From the NCBI GenBank assembly GCA_015490675.1, contig WFXI01000079.1:1-16182 (forward strand): a stretch of DNA of 16,182 nt. The letters run 5' to 3'. The DNA comes from Hydrogenothermaceae bacterium (GTDB taxonomy: Bacteria > Aquificota > Aquificia > Aquificales > Hydrogenothermaceae). The notes below the pieces were generated by a model that was not told where the DNA came from, did no database searches, and saw only the letters and a list, made by a program, of their open reading frames with translations. The first letter of the stretch is position 1. The number at the start of each line of letters is the position of its first letter. The translations under genes and the position numbers were made by a program. Positions 5,502 to 13,755 of the stretch are shown here, piece after piece.

Positions 5502-6016
5502 TTTAAATAAACTTTCAGTAAAATTTTATCTTTATTATACAGTTTTATAAGTTTAACTTTATCAAAATTATAAGAATATTCTATCTTGTAGTTTTGCCAC
5601 TTTATAAATTTTATTTTAGAGTTTTTTATGTAAAATTTAATTTTATCTTTCGTTAAAACAGTGAAATTATTCTCACAAGCTATATTTGCAATGTTATTTT
5701 TGTAAATTTTTGCGGTTAGAATTTCTTCAAGTGATATTGGTAAATCTTTTAGAAATTTTAAATCTTCAGGAATAGAGTTTTTATCAAATTCTCCCAGTTT
5801 TTTTCCAAAAGGTGTAAATAGTTTTAGTTTATCTTGTTTAAATAAAAATAAAATAGGTTTTGATTTTATGTAAGCTGTGCCTTTTATTTTTAGGTTTTCT
5901 GTTTTTTTTGCTAAAAAGATTTTGTTTAGATTATTTGTATTACAGGTTTGTTTTTTTACAGAACAGCCAAAGGTTATAAAAATGGCAGTAGAGATAATTA
6001 ATAATAATCTTACCAT
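5498..6016 (-). CDS. Probable outer-membrane lipoprotein, LolB-like
   Basis: This 172-residue protein starts with a short hydrophobic segment ending in ITFGC (Cys18), a plausible but imperfect lipobox. The rest is beta-rich: LKIKGTAYIKSKPILFLFKQDKLKLFTPFGKKLGEF resembles the early strands of the LolB/LppX-like half-barrel, where a substrate lipoprotein or lipid is held. LolB receives lipoproteins at the outer membrane. The upstream TPR gene overlaps it by 7 bp, and a TPR gene directly before lolB is a recurring order in Proteobacteria, which supports the assignment. Similarity by eye is weak and the C-terminal half is very Lys/Asn/Ile rich. It could instead be another lipid-binding lipoprotein of the same fold. 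Confidence 0.5.
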   Translation of the reverse strand: MVRLLLIISTAIFITFGCSVKKQTCNTNNLNKIFLAKKTENLKIKGTAYIKSKPILFLFKQDKLKLFTPFGKKLGEFDKNSIPEDLKFLKDLPISLEEILTAKIYKNNIANIACENNFTVLTKDKIKFYIKNSKIKFIKWQNYKIEYSYNFDKVKLIKLYNKDKILLKVYLK

Positions 6017-7704
6017 TTTAAGTTTTTAAGTCTTTCTTTTATTTTCTTAGTTATTCCCTTTTCTGGTTCTTTATCTAACTTTTCTAGTAGATTTAAAGCT
6101 TTTTCGTATAATTCTTTAGCTTTAGATTTTTCTCCAAGTTCTTCTAATATTCTTCCATAGTGATAGTTAATTACAGGGTCATCAGACATTTTTTCGTAGG
6201 CTTTTAGTATGTACTCTAAAGCCTCTTTATATTTACCTTTCTTAAATAGTCCCCAAGCTAAACTATCTAAATATGCTGGATGGTTAGGTTCAAACTGTAA
6301 TGCTTTTTTTACTAGTTTTATTCCTTCATCTATATTAGTGTTTCTAATTATGTAGGAATATCCAAGATAATTTAATGCATCTGGGAAATTTGGTCTAATT
6401 TCTAGAGCTTTCTTTAAATAATGCTCTGTTTTTTTCCAGTTGTCTAAATTATCATATGCTATAGCTAAATAGTAGTATAAAACTGCATTATTAGGAAATT
6501 TTTTTGTTGCTTCTTCTAAAACTTCAACTACTTTTTTGTAGTCTCCTTTTAGCTCATAAACCTGTGATAAAGCTGTATAAAGCTGGTAATCATCAGGCTT
6601 TAGGTTTATTGCTTGCTTTAGTTCTTCTATAGCTTTGTCGTACTGTTTTAAATTTGTATATGCAATAGCTAATCTTTCATAAACTTCTGTATTTTCTGGT
6701 CTTAGATTTTTTGCTTTTTGATAGTGCTTTATTGCATTTTTATAATCCTTTGCTTCTTCATAGGCCATTCCTAATATGAAATGATATTCAAAATTATCTT
6801 TATATTTATCTTTAAGTTTTTCTAATGCTTTTATAAATTCATCAACTTTTCCAAGTTTTAAATAAAGGAAGAATTTCTTTAGTAATACATCTTTCCCTTT
6901 TGGATTTAGTTTTATTATCTTATCTATTATTTCTTTTGCTTTTTCATATTGATTTGTATCTACATAAAGTTGAAATAATCTATTTAGTGCATCTAAATTT
7001 TTAGGGTATTTTTTTAGTACTTCTTTTAGCAGTTTTTCTGCCTTTTCATAATCTTTTGTTTCCTTATAAAGTTCTAGTAGGATTGCATATCCTTCTTTGC
7101 TTTTATACTCTGGATTTTCTTCTAAGATTTTAATAGCAGTTTTTATATCTCCTTTTAAAAGATATATCCTTGCAAGGATATATGCTATTTTGTGTTTTCT
7201 TTCTTTTAAGTATTGGTTTTTGTTAGCTTCTTGTAGGAGTTTTTTTAAAAACTGAATACTTTCCTTAGAAGTATCTCCCTTTTTAAAGATTAACTGGGCC
7301 TTAAGTAGTTTAAGCTTTACATTATTTGGATATTTTTTTAAGGCTTTAGTTAAGTATTCATTAGCTTTTTTAAAAGAGTTTATTTTTAACAGTAAATCAA
7401 TAACATAATAATAGTCTTCTGCAGAGTTATATTTTGCTAAATATTCTTCTATAGTTTTGTAAAATTTTTTTATTTTTAGCTGTTTAAGATATATTTTCAT
7501 TAGCTCTTTATAAATTTGTCTATTTTTAGGAAGAATTTGTTTTGTTTTTTCACAAAGTTCTTCTGCTGATTTAAAATCTTGGTTAAGGTATGCATATTTG
7601 CACATTACATAATAAAAATATGGGTTATCTCCTTTAATAGAAGCACAGCTATTGTTAAAAAGAATTGCAAGAACTAAAGAAAAAGCTATTAGTATTTTAT
7701 GCAT
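6010..7704 (-). CDS. TPR-repeat lipoprotein or exported protein
   Basis: This 564-residue protein has a hydrophobic leader (ILIAFSLVLAILF) and a Cys near residue 20 in NNSCASI. The -3 and -2 residues are Asn, so the lipobox is poor, and lipidation is likely but not sure. The rest is a solenoid of about 13-15 tetratricopeptide repeats, for example DYKNAIKHYQKAKNLRPENTEVYERLAIAY in part, followed by similar units at about 34-residue steps. The best-formed repeats lie in the second half (about residues 290-540). TPR solenoids are scaffolds for protein partners. The ATG has AGGAG 6 nt upstream, which lies inside the end of the universal stress gene (8-bp overlap). It precedes the LolB-like gene with a 7-bp overlap. 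A role in lipoprotein or LPS handling at the envelope is inferred from that pairing. Confidence 0.8.
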   Translation of the reverse strand: MHKILIAFSLVLAILFNNSCASIKGDNPYFYYVMCKYAYLNQDFKSAEELCEKTKQILPKNRQIYKELMKIYLKQLKIKKFYKTIEEYLAKYNSAEDYYYVIDLLLKINSFKKANEYLTKALKKYPNNVKLKLLKAQLIFKKGDTSKESIQFLKKLLQEANKNQYLKERKHKIAYILARIYLLKGDIKTAIKILEENPEYKSKEGYAILLELYKETKDYEKAEKLLKEVLKKYPKNLDALNRLFQLYVDTNQYEKAKEIIDKIIKLNPKGKDVLLKKFFLYLKLGKVDEFIKALEKLKDKYKDNFEYHFILGMAYEEAKDYKNAIKHYQKAKNLRPENTEVYERLAIAYTNLKQYDKAIEELKQAINLKPDDYQLYTALSQVYELKGDYKKVVEVLEEATKKFPNNAVLYYYLAIAYDNLDNWKKTEHYLKKALEIRPNFPDALNYLGYSYIIRNTNIDEGIKLVKKALQFEPNHPAYLDSLAWGLFKKGKYKEALEYILKAYEKMSDDPVINYHYGRILEELGEKSKAKELYEKALNLLEKLDKEPEKGITKKIKERLKNLKW

Positions 7705-8584
7705 TTTTTCTCCTGACTATTAAAACTGGAGAAGGAGAATTTTCAACTATCTTTTGTGCTGTAGTTCCTAAAAATAGTCTTTTAAGAGCAGAGCTTTTTC
7801 TTTTACCTAAGATAACTAAATCTGGATGGTATTTTTCTATTTCTTCTAAAATTGCTTCTACAGCTGGTTCTTTTAAAATTTCAAAAAATGCAGAAATACC
7901 TTTTGAGTTTAAATCTGTAACTATTTCTTGGAGGATTTGTTTTTTCTTTTCTTCTATTGTTTTATAAACACTTTTAATATGAGCAAATTTTATGTCTGTA
8001 TCTGCGTGAACTATAAAAATTTCCCCATTTGTCGAAATAGCTATTTCTTCTGCTGTTAATAAAGCTTCTTTTGAGTTGGGCAAAAAGTCATAACCTACAA
8101 GAAGTTTTTCTAATTTTTCTATTTGCTTTCCTTTAATTATAAGTGTAGAAACAGGTGATTTGTTAATTAGCTTTTCTGAAACGCTACCAAGAAGTAATTT
8201 ATCTACAAGACCTTTTTTATGGCTACCTATGACAAGCAGGTCTATTTCTTTTTCTTCTATTAAATCTAAAATTGTATCAACTATATTTCCAACTTCTACA
8301 ATAGTTTCTACCTTATAACCTTCAGATATTAGCTGTGATGCATAATTTTCTAACTTTTCCTTTGCTTCTTTTTGAAGTTGTTTTTCTAATTCTAATAAAA
8401 CAGATAGTTCTTCAGCTTCTAAAAATGTATCTGGTTCAACAGATAAAACAGGCATAGGGGGTTCAATAATTGTAGTTAAATATACTTTAGCCCCGAATAT
8501 GCCTGCAATTTGCTTTGCTGCAGTTACAACTGCATCAGAAATTTCTGTAAAATCAACTCCAACAAGGAGCTTAGTAAAGGACAT
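7697..8584 (-). CDS. Tandem universal stress protein (two UspA domains)
   Basis: This cytoplasmic protein of 295 residues carries two UspA domains. The first (about 1-150) runs from KLLVGVDFTEISDAVV to the end motif GSHKKGLVDKLLLGSVS; the second (about 155-292) runs from KLLVGYDFLPNSKEALL to GKRKSSALKRLFLGTTAQ. UspA domains bind ATP through G-x2-G-x9-G-S/T. In both halves the second Gly is Lys (GSHK, GKRK), so nucleotide binding may be altered or lost. Single-chain tandem Usp proteins fold as a pseudo-dimer. It sits 1 bp after leuD and overlaps the TPR gene, so it belongs to the same operon. The physiological role is not evident from the sequence. Confidence 0.9.
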   Translation of the reverse strand: MSFTKLLVGVDFTEISDAVVTAAKQIAGIFGAKVYLTTIIEPPMPVLSVEPDTFLEAEELSVLLELEKQLQKEAKEKLENYASQLISEGYKVETIVEVGNIVDTILDLIEEKEIDLLVIGSHKKGLVDKLLLGSVSEKLINKSPVSTLIIKGKQIEKLEKLLVGYDFLPNSKEALLTAEEIAISTNGEIFIVHADTDIKFAHIKSVYKTIEEKKKQILQEIVTDLNSKGISAFFEILKEPAVEAILEEIEKYHPDLVILGKRKSSALKRLFLGTTAQKIVENSPSPVLIVRRKNA

Positions 8585-8585
8585 T

Positions 8586-9077
8586 TTATCCTAACCTTGC
8601 TTTTGCGTATTCCATTAAACCGCCAGCTTCTTGAATTTTTCTTAAATCTTCTGGAAGAGGCTTGATTTTATATTCTTTACCTTTTGTTAAGTTCCTAACA
8701 ATTCCTTTTTCCATATCTATTTCCAGTTCATCTCCTTCTTCTGCTTCTTTAGCAATTTCAGGAGATTCTATAATGGTCATTCCAAGGTTAATTGCATTTC
8801 TATAGAAAATTCTCGCAAAAGATTCAGCTATTATTGCTGCAACTTCTGCTCCTTTTATAGCAAGTGGAGCGTGCTCTCTAGATGAACCACATCCAAAGTT
8901 TTTACCACCAACAATTATGTCTCCTGGTTTTACTTTATTTGGAAATTCTGGGTCTGCGTCTTCCATTACATGTTTTGCAAGTTCTTTTGGGTCTGTTGTT
9001 ACTAAATATCTAGCTGGAATTATTTCATCTGTATTAATATCATCTCCAAATTTCCAAACTCTTCCTTTTATAGCCAA
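8586..9077 (-). CDS. leuD: 3-isopropylmalate dehydratase small subunit LeuD
   Basis: This is the swivelling small subunit of isopropylmalate isomerase, which with the LeuC iron-sulfur subunit converts 2- to 3-isopropylmalate in leucine synthesis. Diagnostic blocks are WKFGDDINTDEIIPARYL, GKNFGCGSSREHAP (substrate phosphate/carboxylate loop) and FARIFYRNAINLG. At 163 residues it is the short LeuD form found in archaea and thermophilic bacteria. The loop after PARYLVTTDP, which tells isopropylmalate from homoaconitate substrates, cannot be judged by eye. The start is TTG at 9077 with GGAGGA 8 nt upstream. It is the first gene of a six-gene minus-strand operon; leuC is not nearby. Confidence 0.93.
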   Translation of the reverse strand: MAIKGRVWKFGDDINTDEIIPARYLVTTDPKELAKHVMEDADPEFPNKVKPGDIIVGGKNFGCGSSREHAPLAIKGAEVAAIIAESFARIFYRNAINLGMTIIESPEIAKEAEEGDELEIDMEKGIVRNLTKGKEYKIKPLPEDLRKIQEAGGLMEYAKARLG

Positions 9078-9171
9078 TTTAAAATCCTCCAGATTTGTGT
9101 TGTAAATCTAATTATAGCAGAAATTTAGTATAATAAACTTGTCAATAAGCTAAATTTTGAGGGAAAAACAG
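9078..9171. promoter_or_regulatory. Divergent promoter region between leuD and the dehydrogenase
   Basis: TATAAT words point both ways: minus strand 9116-9111 for leuD, plus strand 9129-9134 for the dehydrogenase. A perfect TTGACA lies on the minus strand at 9145-9140 and TTGTAA on the plus strand at 9100-9105. Each is 23 bp from its -10, longer than the usual 16-18. Either the -35 boxes are not used or the region needs an activator. The IclR regulator two genes away is an obvious candidate. Confidence 0.4.
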
Positions 9172-10209
9172 TTGAAAATTTACTTTTTTGAAGTTGAAGA
9201 CTGGGAAAAAATTCATCTAGAAAGAAAACTAAAAGAAAAAGGTTTATATAAAGAGGAAGGTATAAAATTCACAAAAGAAGAGCTTACAGAAAATAATGTT
9301 GAAATTTTTAAAGATGCAGAGGTTATAAGTATATTTATATACTCAAAAATTACTAAGGAAATAATAGATAAACTTCCAAATTTAAAACTTATTGTTACAA
9401 GGTCTGCTGGATATGACCATATAGATGTGGATTATGCAGTTTCAAAAGGTATAACAGTAGCTAATGTTCCTGGATATGGAAATAATACAGTTGCAGAATA
9501 CACTTTTGCTTTGATTTTGGCTCTAGCTAGAAGATTAAAACCAATGATTAAAAATGTAGATAAAGGTATATTTTCAAGAGAAGGTTTAATGGGTATAGAT
9601 TTAATGGGGAAAACCATTGGTATAATTGGAACAGGAAGGATAGGTTCCCATGTAGCAAGAATAGCTTATGGCTTTGGTATGAAAATTCTTGCTTATGACA
9701 GGTCTAAAAAGCCTCATTTAGTTGAAAAATATGGTGTGGAATATGTAGGTTTAGAGGATTTACTTAGAAATTCTGATATAGTTACAGTTCATCTTCCTTA
9801 TACAAAATCTACAAAGTATTTGATTAATAAATTTAATATCAAGCTTATGAAACTAGATTCTATGCTAATAAATACTTCTAGAGGAGCCGTTGTAGAACTT
9901 GAAGCTATTGTGGAAGCTTTAAGAGAAGGAAGGTTGACAGGTGGTGTTGCTATCGATACAGTAGAAGCAGAAGAGGTTTTAGAAGAAGAAATTTTGAAAA
10001 GAGAAAATTTATCTGTTGCAAAACTTGAAAAAGCTATGAATGCTTTTTATGTTTTACATGAAGATAATGTTATAATTTCACCTCATTGTGCATATTATAC
10101 AAAAGATGCATTGAGAAGAATTTTAGATATAACTATAGATAATATTTACTCTTGTATTATAGAAAAACAACCGAAAAATATAGTAGCAGGTAAATGTACG
10201 AATAATTAA
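9172..10209 (+). CDS. D-2-hydroxyacid (D-lactate-type) dehydrogenase
   Basis: This NAD-dependent enzyme, 345 residues from TTG 9172, should interconvert a 2-oxoacid and a D-2-hydroxyacid in the cytoplasm. The Rossmann motif is GIIGTGRIG (Gly153, Gly155, Gly158). The catalytic set is Arg237 (NTSRGAVV), a Glu in DTVEAEE (probably Glu267) and His305 (SPHCAYYT). The DTxE spacing and NVIISPHCAYYT resemble D-lactate dehydrogenases more than glycerate dehydrogenases. TTG 9172 is preferred over the in-frame TTG at 9157 because GAGGGA (9159-9164) lies 7 nt before it and the protein then begins directly with MKIYFFEVEDW. A charged insert (EEVLEEEILKREN) follows the catalytic Glu. The IclR-type regulator follows after 1 bp. 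The substrate could be pyruvate or another oxoacid. Confidence 0.88.
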   Translation: MKIYFFEVEDWEKIHLERKLKEKGLYKEEGIKFTKEELTENNVEIFKDAEVISIFIYSKITKEIIDKLPNLKLIVTRSAGYDHIDVDYAVSKGITVANVPGYGNNTVAEYTFALILALARRLKPMIKNVDKGIFSREGLMGIDLMGKTIGIIGTGRIGSHVARIAYGFGMKILAYDRSKKPHLVEKYGVEYVGLEDLLRNSDIVTVHLPYTKSTKYLINKFNIKLMKLDSMLINTSRGAVVELEAIVEALREGRLTGGVAIDTVEAEEVLEEEILKRENLSVAKLEKAMNAFYVLHEDNVIISPHCAYYTKDALRRILDITIDNIYSCIIEKQPKNIVAGKCTNN

Positions 10210-10210
10210 G

Positions 10211-10873
10211 ATGGAGAAAAAAACAAAAAGAAAAAGTTCAATAGAAAAAGCTTTAGATTTAATAGAAGCTTTAAAAGAAAAAGAAGATTTAGGAGTTACC
10301 GAACTTAGCAATATTTTAGGTCTTAATAAAAACAATGTTTTTAGATTACTTGCCACATTAGAAGTTAAAGGAATTATAGAACAGGAAGAAGAAACTGGCC
10401 ATTATAAACTTGGAACAAAAGCATTATTTTTAGAATATGCATATTTAAAAGGTTTGACATTTTTGCAAAAAGCAAAGCCTTTTATGAAAGCTTTAAGGAA
10501 TAGAATTAATGAAACTGTCTATTTATCTATATTATCAAAGGATAATATAATTTATTTACACGCAGAAGAGAGTAATAGGTCTGTTTTAGTTCATTCTAGA
10601 ATTGCAAAGAGATTTCCTGCAGAGAAGACAACCTCAGGAAGAGTTTTATTAAAAGCAAAGGCTTCTAAAGATATTGTTTTCCCTGTTGAAGTTGATTTTG
10701 AAGGATTAGAACCAGAAGTTTCAGAAATTTCTACTGTTATATGGGAGGATAAAAATCCTATAGCTTCAATATCTATAGTAGCTCCTATCAGTAGATTAAA
10801 TCAAATAAATTACAAAGATATAGAATTTGAACTATTAAATTGTGCAAAAGAAATTACTAAAAATTTAAGTTAA
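10211..10873 (+). CDS. IclR-family transcription regulator with shortened effector domain
   Basis: This 220-residue protein has an N-terminal winged helix (SIEKALDLIEALK, LGVTELSNILGLNKNNVFRLLATLEVKGII, GHYKLGTKAL; about residues 8-70). A linker helix and the IclR effector-binding domain follow (INETVYLSILSKDNIIYLHAEES, HSRIAKRFPAEKTTSGRVLL, ISIVAPISRLN). IclR proteins are usually about 250-270 residues. Here roughly 30-40 residues are missing after SGRVLL, the stretch that normally holds the helices before the YAxDxEE and AAPV strands, so the ligand pocket must differ. It is coupled to the D-2-hydroxyacid dehydrogenase upstream (stop and ATG 1 bp apart), so it probably controls that gene or responds to its substrate. 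Its last 4 bp overlap the end of convergent lptD. Confidence 0.88.
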   Translation: MEKKTKRKSSIEKALDLIEALKEKEDLGVTELSNILGLNKNNVFRLLATLEVKGIIEQEEETGHYKLGTKALFLEYAYLKGLTFLQKAKPFMKALRNRINETVYLSILSKDNIIYLHAEESNRSVLVHSRIAKRFPAEKTTSGRVLLKAKASKDIVFPVEVDFEGLEPEVSEISTVIWEDKNPIASISIVAPISRLNQINYKDIEFELLNCAKEITKNLS

Positions 10874-12915
10874 TTATTATTATTCCCAAAGAAAGGTAAG
10901 GCGTATCTAAATCTCAGAATGTTAATAGTTGCTGTGATAGTTTTAAATGTTTTGTCTGTAGTTTTATTATAGTCTTCTATGTAATTCACCACAAAATTCC
11001 AGCATTTTCTATCAAAAACGAAAGTTAGTCTTTTTTGTTGGGTATAACCTTCTTCCACATTTTGAACTATTGTGCCAGAAATATTAAATAATTTATAGTT
11101 TAAAGAGGCAGAATGAACTAGTTGGTTTTGTGTAAGTGTTTCACCTTTATCATAAGAATGGCTTATTGAATATCTTAAATTCTTGAAAATTCTTAATGCT
11201 AAAGAGGATATACTTCTTGTAATTTGTTTTTTATATCTGTCATAAATTAGGTTGTTTTCTGCAGAAACATTTCCAATGTTAAGTATTAGATTATTAGATA
11301 TAGGCTTGTTATGTCCTTTGTAAGCCTTATCACCAATATAAAACTGGTTTAAAAAAGTATATCCTGTTCCTATTTCCCATCTAAAGAAGTTTTGATTATC
11401 AAATGAAAGTATATTATATAAATAGAAATCTAGGTCTTTAGATGCCTGTATTCTATCTTCTTTATCAAAGATAGGTAAATTTTCCTGATTTACTTTGTTG
11501 ATATAGGAAAATTTTACAACAGGTATTATGCTATGTGTTAGACTATCATAGTTTTTATAAAAAGGTAAAGAAATTCTATCTTTTATAAAAATTAGATTCC
11601 TGTTAGCGTTTCTTCTTTTAAAATTCTCTAATCCTGTATAAATTGTTGACCTTGGGGAAATTTCTAGGAAATTTACTATTCCGTCAATGTTTATAGAAGA
11701 ATTTATCCTTAATATGTTATCGCTTCTAATCCCTCTTATGCCTTCTTCTCTATAGAAATTAGTATTTACTGTTAAAAAGTCGTAGTAAATTCCTAAATTT
11801 TCAATTAAAGGTTTCTCTTTCCAATAAAATCTTACTTCTGGAAGTCTTTGTAAAGTAGATTTATTATCGGTAGTGGTTAAATCATATAAATATTCAAAAT
11901 TTATTTCTAAAGAAAAATCATCTTTATCTGTAAGGCTGATAAACTGAGATTTTGTAAAAGAGCGGTATCTATTTTGAACAAAATTTAACATATCAAGTGT
12001 TGAAGAGGCGTAGATATCCTCATAAAAATATTTATCACTTGGGATTTCTAAGTAAAAAAATACTTTGGTATCCTTAAATCTTTCCAGATTTGTATCCAGT
12101 TTCAAAAGCCATCTATTTTGAAATTTTTCTTCTCTATTTTCCCAGATTTCGTTCAACAAATTATCTTTAAAGTAATATGTATAAAGTTTAATATCTGTAT
12201 TTTTAGAGAATTTTTTTCTGTATTCTATTGATAATCCTTTTCCTTGTTTTTCTCTATAATCTATTGTAAATGTAGCATCGGAAGACCTGTTTATTACCCA
12301 GTAAACAGGAATCTTAATTGTATATGTATTGTATATGTCTTGTCCTATTGTTATAGGGAGTATCCCAGATTTTCTTTTTGAAGTTGGATATATAAAATAT
12401 GGAATATATAAAAATGGAACATAACAAAAATTAAATACTACATTTTTTGCGTGTAGATAATCATCCTTTTTGCCTCTACCACTGGTTGAGAAAAAATACC
12501 AGTCGTATTGATTAAAAGGACATGATGAAAATTTTGCATCTTCATAAAAGAAAAAATCTCCATCTTTTATTAATTTTTTTGTTTTTAAAAAGTATTGGTT
12601 TTTTATAGAAAGTTTTACATTATAAAACTCTCCCTTTTTTTCTTTAGGAAAATACCAGCCTTTTTCTGCTTCAATAGTATAGTTTTTTGATTTGACTATT
12701 ACTTTTTCAGGAAATATTAGCTTTTCCTTTGGTTTTATGTAGATAAGTTTTTCTGTAAAAATTTGTGCATTATCTGTTTTGACAACTACATTTCCTTCAG
12801 CCTCAACTTCTCCATTTTTATAGCTATTAATTTGCTTTGCCTCTAATACTACCTTTGCAAAACTGATTTCAAATAAAAACAGTGCTAAAATAAAGAGAAT
12901 AAAAAATCTTTGCAA
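10870..12915 (-). CDS. lptD: LPS-assembly outer-membrane protein LptD
   Basis: With LptE, LptD inserts lipopolysaccharide into the outer leaflet. The protein has a signal peptide (cleavage near SFA, residue 20), an OstA/LptA-like beta-jellyroll (about 21-130: VVLEAKQINSYKNGEVEAEGNVVV, YTIEAEKGWYF), then the barrel domain with the conserved FCYVPFLYIPYFIYPTSKRKSGILPITIG entry in part. The 681-residue length suits LptD of small genomes (E. coli has 784). Cysteines in SSCPF and NFCYVPF, and a single Cys in RKCWNF near the end, stand where E. coli has its disulfide partners, with one C where E. coli has CC. The start is TTG 12915 with AGAGGT 7 nt upstream. The C-terminus ends in four Asn from an ATT repeat and overlaps iclR by 4 bp. 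It is divergent from rbgA. Confidence 0.9.
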   Translation of the reverse strand: MQRFFILFILALFLFEISFAKVVLEAKQINSYKNGEVEAEGNVVVKTDNAQIFTEKLIYIKPKEKLIFPEKVIVKSKNYTIEAEKGWYFPKEKKGEFYNVKLSIKNQYFLKTKKLIKDGDFFFYEDAKFSSCPFNQYDWYFFSTSGRGKKDDYLHAKNVVFNFCYVPFLYIPYFIYPTSKRKSGILPITIGQDIYNTYTIKIPVYWVINRSSDATFTIDYREKQGKGLSIEYRKKFSKNTDIKLYTYYFKDNLLNEIWENREEKFQNRWLLKLDTNLERFKDTKVFFYLEIPSDKYFYEDIYASSTLDMLNFVQNRYRSFTKSQFISLTDKDDFSLEINFEYLYDLTTTDNKSTLQRLPEVRFYWKEKPLIENLGIYYDFLTVNTNFYREEGIRGIRSDNILRINSSINIDGIVNFLEISPRSTIYTGLENFKRRNANRNLIFIKDRISLPFYKNYDSLTHSIIPVVKFSYINKVNQENLPIFDKEDRIQASKDLDFYLYNILSFDNQNFFRWEIGTGYTFLNQFYIGDKAYKGHNKPISNNLILNIGNVSAENNLIYDRYKKQITRSISSLALRIFKNLRYSISHSYDKGETLTQNQLVHSASLNYKLFNISGTIVQNVEEGYTQQKRLTFVFDRKCWNFVVNYIEDYNKTTDKTFKTITATINILRFRYALPFFGNNNN

Positions 12916-12969
12916 AACTTACCTCTAATCTAATTTATAGAAATTCTATTATACTTATCGGAGATGACA

Positions 12970-13752
12970 ATGCAAAAACCAAGAGAATGGCTACGGGAAA
13001 AAAGTATAGCTAAACAAGTTTTAAAAGATGCAAATGTGGTTTTAGAAGTTGTAGATGCAAGAATACCTTTGGAAACTAGAAATTCTACTGTAGAGCAACT
13101 AGCAAAAGAGAGAAACAAAGATTTAATAGTAGTTTTAAACAAAACAGATTTAGTTCCAGAAGATTTTTTAAAAAAGGCAAAAGATTACATAGAAAAGGAA
13201 TATAAAACAATTTTATTTTCTGCGATTCAAAAAAAAGGAATTGATGATTTAATGAAAATATTGAAGCAAATAGCAAAAGAAAAAAAACTTATAAAAGTTG
13301 GTATTTTAGGTTATCCAAATGTAGGAAAATCTTCACTTATTAATGCTTTAAAAAAACGAAAAATAGCCACAACTTCCCCAAAACCTGGAATGACAAGAGG
13401 AAAACAACTAATAAAGTTAGATGATAGAATTTTCTTAATAGATACCCCTGGAATAATAACATTAGAACTTCCAGAAGATTTAGCTTTAAAAGGTTCGTGG
13501 ATACCTGATAAACTTGAAGACCCTGTAGAAGTTGCAATTAAATTTTTGCAAAAAGTTATAGAAAAAGCACCACAGGCTCTAAAACAGCTTTACAAAGTTG
13601 AGGTTTCTAGTGACCCAGTTGAAACCCTTGAAAATATAGGAAATAAGCTGAATTATAAAGTAAAAGGTGGAGAAATAGATTATGACAGAACTGCTAAAAA
13701 AATCCTTTGGGATTGGTTAAAAGGTAACTTAAGAGCATATTGGCTGGAGTAA
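12970..13752 (+). CDS. rbgA: Ribosome biogenesis GTPase RbgA (YlqF)
   Basis: A circularly permuted GTPase that acts late in 50S subunit assembly. The motif order is G4 NKTD (57-60), G5 FSA (83-85), G1 GYPNVGKSS (114-122), G2 Thr in PGMTRGKQ (about 142), G3 DTPG (158-161), which defines the YlqF/YawG family. The C-terminal helical RNA-binding domain (about 165-260) ends in ILWDWLKGNLRAYWLE. The ATG at 12970 is chosen over the in-frame ATG at 12964 because GGAG (12960-12963) abuts the latter but is 6 nt from the former. The 260-residue length is slightly below B. subtilis RbgA. It is divergent from lptD and followed after 3 bp by the peptidase-ChaN gene, with which it is likely co-transcribed. 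Confidence 0.93.
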   Translation: MQKPREWLREKSIAKQVLKDANVVLEVVDARIPLETRNSTVEQLAKERNKDLIVVLNKTDLVPEDFLKKAKDYIEKEYKTILFSAIQKKGIDDLMKILKQIAKEKKLIKVGILGYPNVGKSSLINALKKRKIATTSPKPGMTRGKQLIKLDDRIFLIDTPGIITLELPEDLALKGSWIPDKLEDPVEVAIKFLQKVIEKAPQALKQLYKVEVSSDPVETLENIGNKLNYKVKGGEIDYDRTAKKILWDWLKGNLRAYWLE

Positions 13753-13755
13753 GCT

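Noticed and set aside
7665..7967. 100-codon plus-strand frame over the TPR/Usp junction
   Set aside because: It lies antisense to two coupled genes with clear motifs and good ribosome sites.
12947..12955. TATTATACT as the -10 of rbgA
   Set aside because: It would start transcription at about 12962 and leave the GGAG ribosome site at the very 5' end, and no -35 is seen. Not listed as a feature.
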